The translations under genes were made by a program, and so were the position numbers. From positions 81,485,928 to 81,549,927 of the forward strand of contig NC_089583.1 of assembly GCF_019320115.1 (NCBI RefSeq): a DNA stretch of 64,000 bases, given 5' to 3'. Each line of letters starts with the position of its first letter. The stretch's first letter is position 1. The DNA is from Miscanthus floridulus (lineage: Eukaryota; Streptophyta; Magnoliopsida; Poales; Poaceae). Under the pieces are notes generated by a model. It was not told the origin of the DNA. It searched no databases and saw only the letters and a list, made by a program, of their open reading frames with translations. Below are positions 34,014 through 45,861 of this stretch, in pieces.

Positions 34014-36360
34014 TGAAAGGGTTGAGATGGCGACTAGAGGGGGGGGGGTGAATAGTCCTTTTTAAAACTTAATCATGTTGGCTAACCAAAACAAGTGCGG
34101 AATTAAAACTATTGGTCTAGCCAAGACTACACCCCTCTATCTATGTTCACTAGCACCTTGCAAATATACTAATTAAGCAACAAAGGTGCCTGGCTAGCTA
34201 GAGCTCTCCTAACCAATTCTAGAAGCAAGGTCACACAAACCTATTCCACTAGTACTCTAAGCAACAAGGGAGCTCCTACACATGCTAGTAAGCAAGAGCA
34301 CAAAGCCAACTAAGCTCACTAGCAATGCTCAATAACAAGGCAACCAATGCCAAATTAGAGAGCACAATTACTTAGCTACACAAACTAAGCAATGTGACTA
34401 ACAAGGTTACACAAACCAAATTAGCCATGCAAGGGAGCTACTTCTATGCTACACAAGCAAGAAGGTAACTAGCAAGCTACACAAGCTAACTAATTACAAA
34501 AGCAACAACACAAGCTCAATGTATATAAAAGTAATCGTAAGCTTGTGTAACGGGGATGCAAACCAACAGGAAGAACAAGGTTGACATGATGATTTTTCTT
34601 CTGAGGTTCACGTGTTTCCCAACACGCTAGTCCCCGTTGTGTCGACCTCTCACTTGGTGGTTCGGCGGCTAATTGGCATCACCCGCCAAGCCCGCACGTC
34701 AGGCGCCGCAAGAACCTACCCTAGAAGTGAGGGTAGCTCAATGACACGATTTACTAAAGTTGCTCTTCGTGGTTCCCGTGGGGCGAGCACAATGCCCCTC
34801 ACAAGCTCTTCTCCGGAGCGCCGCACAAGCTTCTTGTGGGCTTCGACGGAGACCACCACCAAGCCGTCTAGGAGGTGGCAACCTCCAAGAGTAACATGCA
34901 CCACCGGCTTGCAACTCGATCACCTAGTGCCACTCGATGCAACCTCATGATGCAATCGCACTAGAATCGCTCGCTCACACAATTGGATGATCACTATCAA
35001 GTATGTGTGAGATGGAGGGCTCCTAAGCACTCTCAAGCATGGACACAAAGTCCCCCATGGTGCTCAGCACTAGCCATGGCTGAAGGTCACTTCTATTTAT
35101 AGCCCCAAGGGCTAAACTAGCCGTTACCCCTTCACTGGGCAAAAATCGGGCCGACCGGATGCTCCGGTCGTGTTGACCGGACGCTGGACCTCAGCGTCCG
35201 GTCGCCCGATAATAGCCATGTGTCACCTGCGTTCAACAGCATTCTTCCGATCTCAACGGTCATCTTTTGACCAGATGCAGCAGCTTCAACTAACCGGACG
35301 CTGGACCCTCAGCATCCGATCGTTTATAGTAAGGTACCGACCCCAACCGGACGCGTCTAGTCGGACGTGATTGGACATAGCCCCATCGTCCGATCACTCT
35401 CTAGTGACACTGCTTCGTTCGACAATAGGACCAGACACTTCCTCCAGCATCCGGTCACTTTCAGAGCCAGTGTCCGATCGACTGACCAACGCTGCACGCT
35501 GACTGCCACCACTGACTGGACGCTGAGCCTCAACGTCCGGTCACTGCGTGACCAGAGTCCGGTCCACTCTATGGGACCTTTCTCATCTCTGTTTCTTCAC
35601 CGAGTTGATCCACATCAATTCCAACTTCATCTCCTTTGTAAATGTGCCAATACCACCAAGTGTTCACCACCATGTGTATGTGTGTTAGCTTTTCACAATC
35701 ATTTTTCAAAGGATTAGCCACTTAACTTGCCATGCCACTCAATTCTAGTGATGATGCAAAGTTAGATCACTCGAGTGGCACATAGATGACCAATATGCAA
35801 ACAAGTTTGCTCCTCTTGATAGTATGGCCATCTATCCTAAACCCGGTCATAAACTTCTCTACACACCTATGACCGGTGAAATGAAATGTCCTAGGTTATA
35901 CCTTTGTCTTGCGCATTCCATTCTATCTCCTCCAATGTCGATGCAACACATGGACCAACACGATCAACAATGATATGATCCACTTCATATCATCACGTGA
36001 TCATATTGGTTCATCGATCTTGACTTCACTTGCTTTTCACCGTTGCCTTCGTCTATCGGTGCCAAGTATTGCTCAAGCTTCACCGCCACACGGTCCATCG
36101 CTCTAAAGCCTTTGAAAGCCAAGTCTTATCTTGATCTTCTCCACCTTGATCACATGACTCAATGTCATGTCTCATGTGTAATGAGCTCCTTCATCTTCTC
36201 TTGTGTGAGCTTTTGCAACATCTCCAAGCCATTTTCACCTTCATGGCATATGTTGCTCACACACATGTACCTATGGACTAATCACCTGTGTATCTCACAT
36301 AAACACAATTAGTCCACCTAGGTTGTCACTCAATTACCAAAACCATACAAGGACCTTTCA
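34014..36360 (-). repeat. 5' LTR of the gag-only element
   Basis: It is 2347 bp and matches 26227-28599 throughout, with scattered substitutions and a ~27-bp deletion near 36,115. Confidence 0.9.
35093..35102 (-). promoter_or_regulatory. TATA box in the 5' LTR of the gag-only element
   Basis: CTATAAATAG on the minus strand lies in a GGGGCTATAAATAGAAGTG context conserved in both LTRs. It is a probable promoter for the element's transcript. Confidence 0.6.
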
Positions 36361-36930
36361 CCGACCCGATGGCCTTTGTGCCAGTGTCTAGCTTGACCCG
36401 GTCTTAGTGCCGTTCCTGGGCCGCTATTCTGGCCCATAGTGCTGGCCTAGGCACGACACACTATATGGGTCGGCCCGGCAGCGGCACGGCTCATCACTGT
36501 TGGATCTTCGGCCTTGCTCCCATCAGACCGTTGGATCTGGCCATTGGAATAGGGGGTATAAAACTGCCCGTCCCGGCTGGTCAGCCGTGTCTCGCTCCGT
36601 CGCCCGAATTCATTTGCTCTCACTCTCTCGCCTCGCTCTTGGCTCTCCCCCGTAGCGCCGTCTCACTCGCTCCTCTCTCATCTCGCTCTCCTCTCTCGGT
36701 GAGTCAGCGTCACTGCGTTGGCGTAGCCACGTCGCCATGTCGGCGACTCACTCTCCTCTCTCACCTCTGACTTTCTCTCTTCTTCTCGCTCTCCGATGGC
36801 CTCTAGAGCCACCGCTGGTCGGCACTGGCACAATCCCCAACCCTAGCTCAATCCCTAACCCTAACCCTTGATCTCGCTTTGTCCTCGTTGGATCCATTGT
36901 CGACCTCACCGGATCCGTTGGTTTCCTCGC
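36361..36930. other. right part of the split GC-rich repeat, with a leader-like CT-rich stretch
   Basis: It continues the 26137-26226 sequence. Inverted similarity (CCGGCACTATGGGCC with GGCCCATAGTGCTGG) links the two sides. From about 36,590 it becomes CT-rich (CTCTCTC, CTCGCTC), like a grass 5' UTR, and ends where the next LTR begins. It may be the front of a DNA transposon or gene cut by the next element, but I cannot name it. Confidence 0.45.
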
Positions 36931-38170
36931 TGAAAGGATCAAGATGCCCAAGAGAGGGGTGAATTGGGCTAATTCTAAAATTCTTTGCAATAATTAAACC
37001 CTACACTTAGCCCACTTCACCCCTTGTGCCTAAAATATGATTCTATTGGTCTACCGCACAAAAGTTTAGCACCCTAAGTTCCAATCCTACTCTAGCATGG
37101 CAATTCTAAGAATGTAAAGACAAGAAATGAATTGCTCAAATGTAAATACTTAAAGTAAAGAGAGGAGAAGGAACACAGCGATGTTTTACCGAGGTATCAG
37201 AGAGTCGCCACTCCCCATTAGGAGGTTGAGTCAGCAATATGATTTCGAGTTGGATGAATAGAGAAAGTATTTATACCCCTTCATTCAAAACGAACCGTTA
37301 GGAGGTTGAGTCAGCACTATGTGGGGTGATCGGACGCTCTAGTGAAGGCGACCAGATGCTCTGGTCAGTTATCCCTGCCACAGAGCTGTTAAGTTGTGAC
37401 CAGACTCTAACATGCGTCCGATCAGCACAGACCGGATGCGTCTAGACATGAAAACTGCTCTCTGGAACCTTACTGATGTTGACCGGATGCTAGAACCCAG
37501 AGTCCGATCACTTCGCTATTCAGCGTCCGATTAGTATCCGGATCCTGACCAGTGTTCGGTCAGCACTGATCGGACGTGTCCAATCAGGAAACTCCCTCTC
37601 TAGAACTTCTCTAGAGTTGATCGAACTCTGGCACCCAGCGTCCGATCACAACCAGATGGCTCCAGTTGATCAAATGAACTGACCGAACTCACCCTTCAGC
37701 GTCCAGTCACTACTGGACCAGCATTCAGTTAGTCATTTGACCCTCCATTCACTTCCAACTCAAAATCATATGTGAATGAAGTTTGCTCCAATTGATCTTA
37801 GGGCTTCTTCTGAGCTACCTAGTGCTAGATTTGACAAGTGTGCACCACACCTAACCCACTACACTCACCTAGATCAAGCTATTAGTCCATACCCCCCTTA
37901 ATAGTATGTCAAAGGAAAAACAAAGTCATAAACTACTCTAAGTGTCTCTTCAACACCAAACGACACTTAGAACTAGTCCATCCTTAACCTTGTCGTCCAT
38001 CCTTTGAAAACCAAAATGATTTCCATCGTAGAGGCATGACAACCATGATTGCCTAATCATTTGCCATTACCATGACCTAACTTAATTGCCTCTGCAAAAC
38101 ACACGTTAGTCATAGTAATCTCGTATTGTCATTAATCACCAAAACCCAACTAGGGGCCTAGATGCTTTCA
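36931..38170 (-). repeat. 3' LTR of the SIRE/Maximus-like element
   Basis: It is 1240 bp with TG..CA ends. It contains GACCGGATGC / GCGTCCGATCA-type units at about 37320-37740 and a minus-strand TATAAATA box at about 37271-37278. The second LTR is outside the window. Confidence 0.8.
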
Positions 38171-38184
38171 ATCTCCCCCTTTTT
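38171..38184 (-). promoter_or_regulatory. polypurine tract of the SIRE/Maximus-like element
   Basis: AAAAAGGGGGAGAT on the minus strand directly abuts the 3' LTR. The tract and the next ~15 bases nearly match those of the gag-only element at 28600. Confidence 0.8.
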
Positions 38185-38639
38185 GGTGATTGATGACAAT
38201 ACAACCTCGAGTATGTGTAAGAGATGAGGTTTTCAACATGCTTGGTTCATATAAGCTTTTTACAATAAGAGCAAAGGAGTTAGACATGCTTATATGACCC
38301 AAGCCAACATGGTGTACTCAATAGATATGAAATAAGCATGAGTACAAGAAATAAAGCTCATTTGAATCGGTGTAAAACGTGGAAGCAAAAGCAAATGAGC
38401 ATAATGAAGTGACATGACATATATATAGATCAAAGTAGAGAGCACACATGTCACATATCACATAACACATCACATAAGTATCACAATCACACGTATGTTG
38501 TTCAATGCATGAAAGTAAACATGAATGCATAATAATGTATCACACATAAAAAGCCAAAAGTAATAAATCATAAGCTCCCCCTAGATATATCGCTCCCCCT
38601 AGATCTAACATACTCGATCCCTCTCCCCCTTTGGCATCA

Positions 38640-41146
38640 AGCACCAAAAACCTAAGGGTTAGTCAGCGGGGTAGGAGCAGACGAGTCAGGTGCCAAGGTG
38701 CGATGAGTGATCTGAAACTATGTAATATCATCCTCTGATCTGGAGCTCTGAGCTGTCTGACCCTCTGTCGCTAGAAGTGAAGCTGAAGCGGTCTGGGTCT
38801 GCTCTGGGACTGGTGTGGCCTGTGACTCTGTAGGTATTATTGTAGTAGCTGGCTCTAATGATGCAACGGATGATGGGAGCGTCTCTGCAGTCCTAGTAAC
38901 TAGAGCGACTATAGTGGGAGCAGAGACACATAGCTCTAGCAGTGTAGGCTACCCTGTAAGCTTGCTAAAAGTCGCACCAAGACTCCTAGATACTAGGGTG
39001 TCAGTCACAAGTACTGAGGAACTCTGAGCTGGTGTGAAGCCTGTAACTATAGGTGTGAAGTGTGGACCCTAGGCTATCACTGGCGAAGCAAACCACTCGG
39101 ACACCTCTATCAATGAAGCAAACTATGTAGCTGGCTGTCCCTGACTCTAAAGCCCACTGGGCTATATTGTTGGAGTCACTGAAGTGGTGGCAGGCTGGAT
39201 GAGCTGAGGTGTAGATAGTGGCGGAGCAACCCCAATAGCAGTGACAATATGCTGCATAAATCCAAGTAACTACTGCTGCATCAGGAGCTGCTGCTACTAC
39301 ATGGCCTGCTGCTGCTGCTGTATGGCCTTTTGTTGTCTCTAGAACTCGTCCTATCTAGCCTGAACCTATGCTAGTGCAGCTGCAGTCTCCTAGGCCTAGC
39401 ATGCCTGATCCTACCTCATCTGCTCAAGAATAGCAAGAAGAGCGGGGTCTATCTATGGTGGATGGGGTGGAGCTGAGCTAGAGCCACCGACCTCACTATC
39501 ATGTGGTCATGGAGGCATATGAGGAATAGCTTGATAATCATCATCTGAGCTATCACTAGGATCGCTCTTGACTATACCCTCCTGTTAAGCATCTAGCTGC
39601 TCCTCCTCTGTCACTGCAATGCCCCTAATAATCTCATCCTACTAGGATACAGTCTCTGGTACCTCTAGATGATGACATGGCTGGCTAGGAGTCCTTGTTG
39701 TACTGTGGCAGAGCATCTAAGTTAGGTTAAATGGTGGAAACTCTGTAGTAGCACCTGTGTACTCAGCCATCGTCTCTAGGGACTTCACTGTAACTGCCTT
39801 GCGAATCAATAATATGATCCAGTGAGCATAAGGCAGCTGTCGGTGACCTCTAAACCCCTCTGCAAGAGTGTCCTCCATCTCTAAAAGGATGACATCTCAA
39901 ATATAAAAACCATCTGCTATATCAGAGAGTTCACTAGCCATAGCTAGATGCGAGTCAATCCCTCATGATAACCCATCCTTAGGAGCAAAGTCCTCCTCAT
40001 GATAGCATCAAACAGCCTACCTATAGGAGTAAGGTCTCTAGGTGTCCTGCTTGACCCCTCACCAAAAGGCTCTATGAAGCAAGGTCAGACCAGATCTATA
40101 GGAGGCACAAGACTGTCGTGAGGGCATCTAGGAGGCTCTGTCTGACCATAGCAAACCTCATGAAGGTGAATGGGTGACTCTAGAATCCTAAGGATCTCTC
40201 TGACCCTGGAGCTCTACAGCCTATAGTCATGGCCTCTGAATGCAAAGTGTATGAACCTATGCCCCGGGTCAATCCAAAGTGAAGAGTAGAACTCACGGAC
40301 CTATGATGGAACATATTGGCCAGTCTGTCCAAGTAGGTCTATCAACCCTGGTAGATAAGAGAGGTGTGGGCAAATCTGCTCTCCTGCTGCTGCTACAAGT
40401 GCCTCAATAGAACACACTCTTTATGATCTAAAAGCAACCCCACTGTTAAGATATGCCTGATAGAAATCCTCCTACAGTAGTGTGTAGAAGTGCTCTGAAG
40501 CACGCTCATCCTGTCTTGGCGAAAACCAGTCCTCGAACTACACAAATCGAAGCTGCTATACCTGCTTGGCTGTGGTAGCTCTCAAGTCATGGTGAGTCAC
40601 TAGGGGTGGACCCTATGGTCTAGGAGGCAGATGACAACCCCTCCTCTGTGTCTCAGGACTCGGTGTCACCTAAGCATGAGTACGACCAGAGCGTCGTAGC
40701 TATGGCTGAGGAGCTTACTCTATCTCCTTAGTCTGCTCTACCTCCTGAGTCTGCTCTATCGGCTAGGTACCCTCTGACTGCTCAGCTAGATGTGCCTGCT
40801 GCTCAATAGTCTCCCCTTGAGGCTAACTCTCATCTATAGCAACACATCATCCTCAAAGCATGATAGTCCCAGCTGGACTACTATGAAGACTCTCAACCCT
40901 CTCGATGACAACCCTCTGTGTAGGTGAAAGCTGATCTGCAATACAGACACCACTCTGAGCTCCTCCTCTCTCTACATGCTCTACTGCTGCTGCTACTGCT
41001 GCTACTCTCTTAGCCTCTACAACAACGAGCTTCCGCTTTTTCATTGTAGTCTTCTTGGCCTTGCCTTTCTCCTAAGCAGTCAAGCGAGGTGGAGGCCTTG
41101 GATCCTCATCACCTGGACCACCTCCAACATTCTTGACATGTGCCAT
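38640..41146 (-). pseudogene. decayed long extra reading frame between pol and the 3' LTR
   Basis: From ATG at 41146 on the minus strand one frame reads as continuous protein-like sequence for about 800 codons with interruptions. It starts MAHVKNVGGGPGDEDPRPP, has a Lys-rich patch and Ala/Val-rich repeats, then a region with EFYSSLWIDPGHRFIHF, and a Gln- and Ala-rich C-terminal half. Most interruptions are TAG; in the part I translated at about 39,310-38,880 all eight stops were TAG. SIRE-lineage elements are known to carry extra frames (env-like) after pol, but this one shows no clear membrane protein pattern. It may resemble the putative plant transposon protein family. Function unknown. 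Confidence 0.6.
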
Positions 41147-42610
41147 TGCTAGAGCTGAGATGAACTGCTGTCATGGACAAGAACCAACTACCAACTAACA
41201 CTCATGAGGCTTGGCCTCGATCTGTACTCACGGGCTTGGCCCCAAGTTAACTGACAACTGCCAAAGTAACCTCAAAGACACCGACTCGCTACACGATGGA
41301 GTAGATCAGATATATGAATAATTACAATATACATCTAGAGATATGAAACCCTAAGATGCAAGCATTAGATGTGAAATTAGAGGCGATGGCTTACTACCTG
41401 AGGAACCGGTGAATCGACGACCAAACGACAGAGGAACGAATCATAGGGAACCACCGGGTCAGCAATTAGACATCTAGGGTTAGGGTTCGAAGTAGTGCGG
41501 CGGCCGAGCTATGTAGTGGAGAGGCAGTCATAGGCATGGGACCATGACGGTAGGAGCAGAGTGGGCGCGGTGCGGCGGCTAGGGAACCGGCAAAGTCGGC
41601 GTGGGCACGATTGCTTGGTGGCTGTGAGATTAGGTGAAACCGCGGTGATGTACAGAGTTATATGATGGCCCCCACGTGATGGATAAGGAAAGGAGAAAGA
41701 GTTCTAGATCTGCATGATTTCTACTGACTAGACGCTCTGGTGGTAGCGACCGAATGCTGCTACCCAGAGTCCGGTCGACTACAGAGAGGTCCAAATCCCC
41801 TCAAATCGTGACCGGACGCATCTAGTTACCCTTGACCAAACGCAGCCAGAGTCCGATCGATCATGACAAGGCCTTCTTCACTTGACCAGACGTAGGGACA
41901 CCATTTGACCAGACGTAGGAAGAACACTATTTTAGCATTCGGTCACTCCTTTGCGCTTTTGTTCAACTCCTAGGAACTAATCGGAAGCTAGAATCTAGAG
42001 TCCGATGCAGCGTCCAATCGCCCTTTTTTAGCAAATCTTCATTGTTCCTTCACGCTGCCTATTCCCATTCAAGTCCCAACTTCAATAAGATCCAAATAAA
42101 CACCAATTGGGACTGATGTGAGTGACCTCTCTCAAACCCTCAAAATTTTCAAAATATTTTGCCTTAGGCTATACTTCTTTTTAAGAAAATAGGCAATAAA
42201 AGGGTAATTGAAAGGAAACAACATAACAACACACATGCATATGCAATGCAATACTTGAAATTAATTCTAGTTGCTTGTCAAGTTTGATCCAAGGTTAAGC
42301 TTCTTCACACGCTTTTCGACAGTTATCTTAACCATGTTAAACAAACCCTAAATGCATTACCAAAAATTAAACATGTTGTATATTACAATGCAATGCAAGG
42401 GACAACACAAGCTCATTTTCTAGTGAAGTTACTAAAATCAAGCACATTGAGCGCATTCCTCAACCGACAAAATGTAGCCTCTTCTAGCGGTTTAGTGAAG
42501 ATATCCGCCAATTGATCATCGGTCCTTACACCTTCTAGTGATATATTATTTTTAGCAACATAATCTCTAAGAAAGTGATGACGGATATCTATGTGATTGG
42601 TGTGAGAATA
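41147..42610 (-). other. spacer between pol and the extra frame of the SIRE/Maximus-like element
   Basis: No coding similarity is recognised. At about 41,715-42,020 it holds GACCGGACGC / AGAGTCCGGTCG units like those in both copia-type LTRs of this window. The rest is AT-rich. Confidence 0.5.
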
Positions 42611-43629
42611 TTAAACCGGATTATTAGCAAGCTTTACCGCACTCTCATTGTCACACAAAAGAGGCACCTTTCCTAGAACTACACCATAGTCTAGCAAAGT
42701 TTGCTTCATGTAAAGTATTTGTGCGCAACAATCACCCACGGCAATGTATTTCGCTTCGACGGTGGACAAAGCCACACTATTTTGCTTCTTGGAGGACCAA
42801 GACACAAGTAATCTATCAAGCAAATTGCACCCTCCGGATGTGATTTTCCTATCAACTTTGCAACCGGCATAATCCGAATCGAAATAGCCAACTAATTGAA
42901 ATCTAGCTCCTTTGGGATACCAAAGGCCAAAGCTTGGTGTGTGCTTAAGGTACCTAAGGATTCTTTTAACGACAACCAAATGAGCTTCCTTAGGATTAGC
43001 TTGAAATCTAGCACACATACACACACTAAACAAGATGTCAGGCCTAGATGTGATTAAATATAACAAGCTGCCAATCATAGAGTGGTAGAGAGTTTGATCA
43101 ACCGTTTTACCTCCCTCATCTAGGTTGAGATATCCATTAGATGGCATTGGGGTCTTGATTGACTTACATTCATCCATATTGAACCTCTTGAGAAGATCCT
43201 TTGTATACTTTTCTTGAGAGATAAAAAGCCCTTCTCTCATTTGCTTGACTTGAAAACCAAGAAAGAATATAAGTTCTCCAATCATTGACATCTAGAACTC
43301 CTTCGACATCAATTCACCAAACTCTTTGCAATAATCTTCATTTGATGATCAAAAGATGATATCATCAACATATACTTGGCAAATGAAGATTTCTCCATCA
43401 AGCTTCTTGGTGAATAGTGTGGTGTCGACCTTCCCAATGGTGAAGCCCTTCTCAATGAGGAAATCCTGAAGGCGTTCATGCCAAGCTCTTGGGGCTTGCT
43501 TAAGCCCATATAGCACCTTAGAAACCTATAAACATGAATAGGATATCTAGGGTCTTCAAACCCAAGAGGTTGATCAACATAGACTAGTTCATTTATGAAG
43601 CCATTTAAAAATACACTTTTAACATCCAT
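42611..43629 (-). pseudogene. copia reverse transcriptase (C-terminal part) and RNase H
   Basis: The minus-strand frames 43629-43309 and 43291-42611 hold the end of a Ty1/copia RT and the RNase H. The catalytic YVDD is seen at about 43,360 in a shifted frame, directly followed by an in-frame TGA. FFLGFQVKQMREGLFISQ, YHSMIGSLLYLITSRPDILF, FDSDYAGCKVDRKITSGG, ALSTVEAKYIA and LLCDNESAVKLANNPV mark the RT thumb and RNase H. A stop and a frame change between the two frames break it. Confidence 0.85.
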
Positions 43630-45636
43630 TTGATATAATTCATTTCATGATGCGATGCATATGCAAGGAGGATATGAAAAGCTTCAAGTCTTGCAACCAA
43701 TACAAAGGTCTCTCCAAAATCCAACCCTTCAACTTGAGAGAACCCCTTTGCAACTAGTCTTGCCTTGTTCCTCACTACAATGCCTTGATCATTTTACTTG
43801 TTGCGGAATACCCACTTTGTTCCAATGACTCTTGCACCTTGTGGTTGCTCTTCAAGAGTCCAAACTTCATTACGAGTGAAGTTGTTCAACTCTTCATGCA
43901 TGGCATTGATCCAATCTGAATCTTGAAGAGCTTCTTCTACATTCTTAGGTTCAACACAAGAGACAAAAGAGTGATGTTCAATAGATGAAGCAAGTTTTTG
44001 AGATTGAGTCATTACACCCTTTGAAGGACTCCCTATGATGAGATCTTGTGGATAAGCTTATAGTAGAGGTGAATTTCTTCTATCAACCACTTGAGGGGGA
44101 TGTTGTAAAGCATCAACATCTTGAGCTTGTGCCATTATTTGATCATAGGAGACATGAGTATCTTCATTTTCTACTCTCCCATCTTTATCACCATCTTGTG
44201 GCACATTTTATGACGAAGGTGGATCAATCACTTGTACATCATCTTCATCATCTTTAGACTTGATGTCTCCAACTGGAATGTTCTTCATGGCCTCCCTCAA
44301 TGGTTCATCACCTACATCATCAAGATTCTCATGTGCTCCTTAGGAGCTGTTAGATTCATCAAATTCCACATCATATGTTTCTTAAACCAAGCCGGTGGCA
44401 TGCTTAAATACTCAATATGCTTTGGACTTTGATGAGTAACTAACAAGAAAGCCAATATCACAATGTCTTTGAAACTTTCCTAGGTGTTGTCACTTCTTGT
44501 AGATGTAGCATTTGCAACCAAACACCTAGAAGAATGAGACGTCCGACTTCTTTCCATTGAGGAACTCATAAGGTGTCTTGCCAAGAAACTTTTGAAGGAA
44601 TAAGCGGTTAGATGCATAACATGCGGTGTTGATAGCTTCCGCCCATAGAGCTTCGGGTGTGTTGTACTCATCAAGCATTGTTCTTGCAAGTGTGATAAGT
44701 GTCCGGTTCTTTCTCTCAACAACACCATTTTTTAGGAGTATATGTTGCGGAGACCTCATACTTGATCCCAACTTCATTACAATAAGCTTCAATGTTTGTG
44801 TTGTCAAACTCTTTTCCATTATCACTTATTATCTTCTTGAGCTTCACTTCAAACTCATTTTGTGCTCTCTTGGCAAACTTCTTGAAACATGATGCAACTT
44901 CGGTCTAGTCATGAAGGAAGAACACCCATGTATATCTAGAGTAGCCATCAACAATCACAAGACAATAAAGATTTCTTCCCAAACTCTTATAAGTTGTTGG
45001 TCCAAATAAGTCCATGTGAAGGAGCTCTAGCACTCTTATTGTTGACATGAAAGCTTTTGTAGGAAGAGTGTTTGCAACTTGCTTGCTGGCTTGACATGCA
45101 CTACAAAGCTTGTCCTTCTCAAATTTCACATCCTTCAACCCTCTCACTAATTCATTCTTCATAAGCTTCTTGAGTGAACTCATCCCAACATGAGCAAGTC
45201 TTCTATGCCATAGCCACCCAAGTGATGTTTTGGTGAATAGGCATGTCTTCAAGTTAGCATCTTCAGAGGTGAAATCCACTAGATATAGGTTGTTGTATCT
45301 AAATCCCTTGAATATAACTTGGTCATCATCTTTCTTAGATACAATGACTTCCTTCTCGGTAAACAAGCATTGAAAGTCAAGATCACACAATTGTCCAACG
45401 GATAGCAAGTTGAAACTCAACGGAGCAACATATAGCACATTTGAGATTGAATGATCATTTGATATTGCCACTTTGCCCAATCCTTTGATTTTGCCCTTTG
45501 AATTCTCACCAAATGTAATTCTTTCTTGACCATCAACTTCTTCATCTAGTGAGGTGAACATACGAGGATCACCGGTCTTATGTTGAGTGCAACCACTATC
45601 AATTACCCAATGACTTCCACCGGTCTTGTAGTTCAC
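43630..45636 (-). pseudogene. copia protease, integrase and N-terminal RT region
   Basis: From 45636 leftwards: the protease (HWVIDSGCTQHKTG, intact D-S-G), gag-pre-integrase (WHRRLAHVGMSSLKKL, with CSACQASK), integrase core (LHMDLFGPTTYKSLG, then VIVDGYSRYTWVFFLHD), and the later integrase region in 44825-44480 (SATYTP-type context, ERKNRTLITLARTMLDEY, FLGKTPYEFLNGKKSD). The RT start is at 44012-43794 (DWINAMHEELNNFTRNEVWT, GTKWVFRNK). Several in-frame stops separate these parts. Confidence 0.85.
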
Positions 45637-45861
45637 CTACACACAAGAGATCAAGCTTGTTTAGGGACCCAAACTTGTTGAGGGCCATTGATTTTCTCAA
45701 CAAGTGACTTTGCAACTTAATTTTTCTTAGGCCTATTTTTGTTGGGAGGTTCTAAGAACATGATTTTCATTTTACCACTAGAGTATTTTCTAAGAATGTA
45801 ATGAGCATTGAAAGCAAAAGGTCTAGCATGCCTGGGCAAGGGTTGTGGTGGTGGAGTTTGA

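Larger units (their letters stand above)
26227..36360 (-). mobile_element. complete gag-only LTR retrotransposon (TR-GAG-like, copia-type)
   Basis: Two direct repeats, 26227-28599 and 34014-36360, begin TGAAAGG and end CCTTTCA. Perfect 5-bp target duplications CCGAC lie at 26222-26226 and 36361-36365. A tRNA-Met-type primer site next to the right repeat and a purine tract next to the left one put the element on the minus strand. The interior encodes only a gag-like frame with zinc knuckles. About 3.4 kb between gag and the 3' LTR has no coding similarity, and protease, integrase and reverse transcriptase are missing. It must have depended on enzymes from another element. The two LTRs differ by scattered, mostly transition-type changes and a ~27-bp gap near 36,115, so it is not a very recent insertion. 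Confidence 0.9.
36931..45861 (-). mobile_element. SIRE/Maximus-like copia retrotransposon, 5' end cut off by a later insertion
   Basis: The 3' LTR is 36931-38170 (TGAAAGG..GCTTTCA). To its right on the minus strand come a purine tract, a long decayed extra frame, and then RNase H, reverse transcriptase, integrase and protease in the order expected for Ty1/copia. The end of gag (about 45,840-45,700) is present. At 45861/45862 the sequence switches to the LTR of a chromovirus, so the rest of gag and the 5' LTR should lie beyond the window. Many in-frame stops make it inactive. Confidence 0.82.

Noticed and set aside
36841..36868. Interstitial telomere repeat (CCCTAA-type words)
   Set aside because: Only two or three imperfect CCCTAA words occur, within a leader-like region; too few for a telomere tract.
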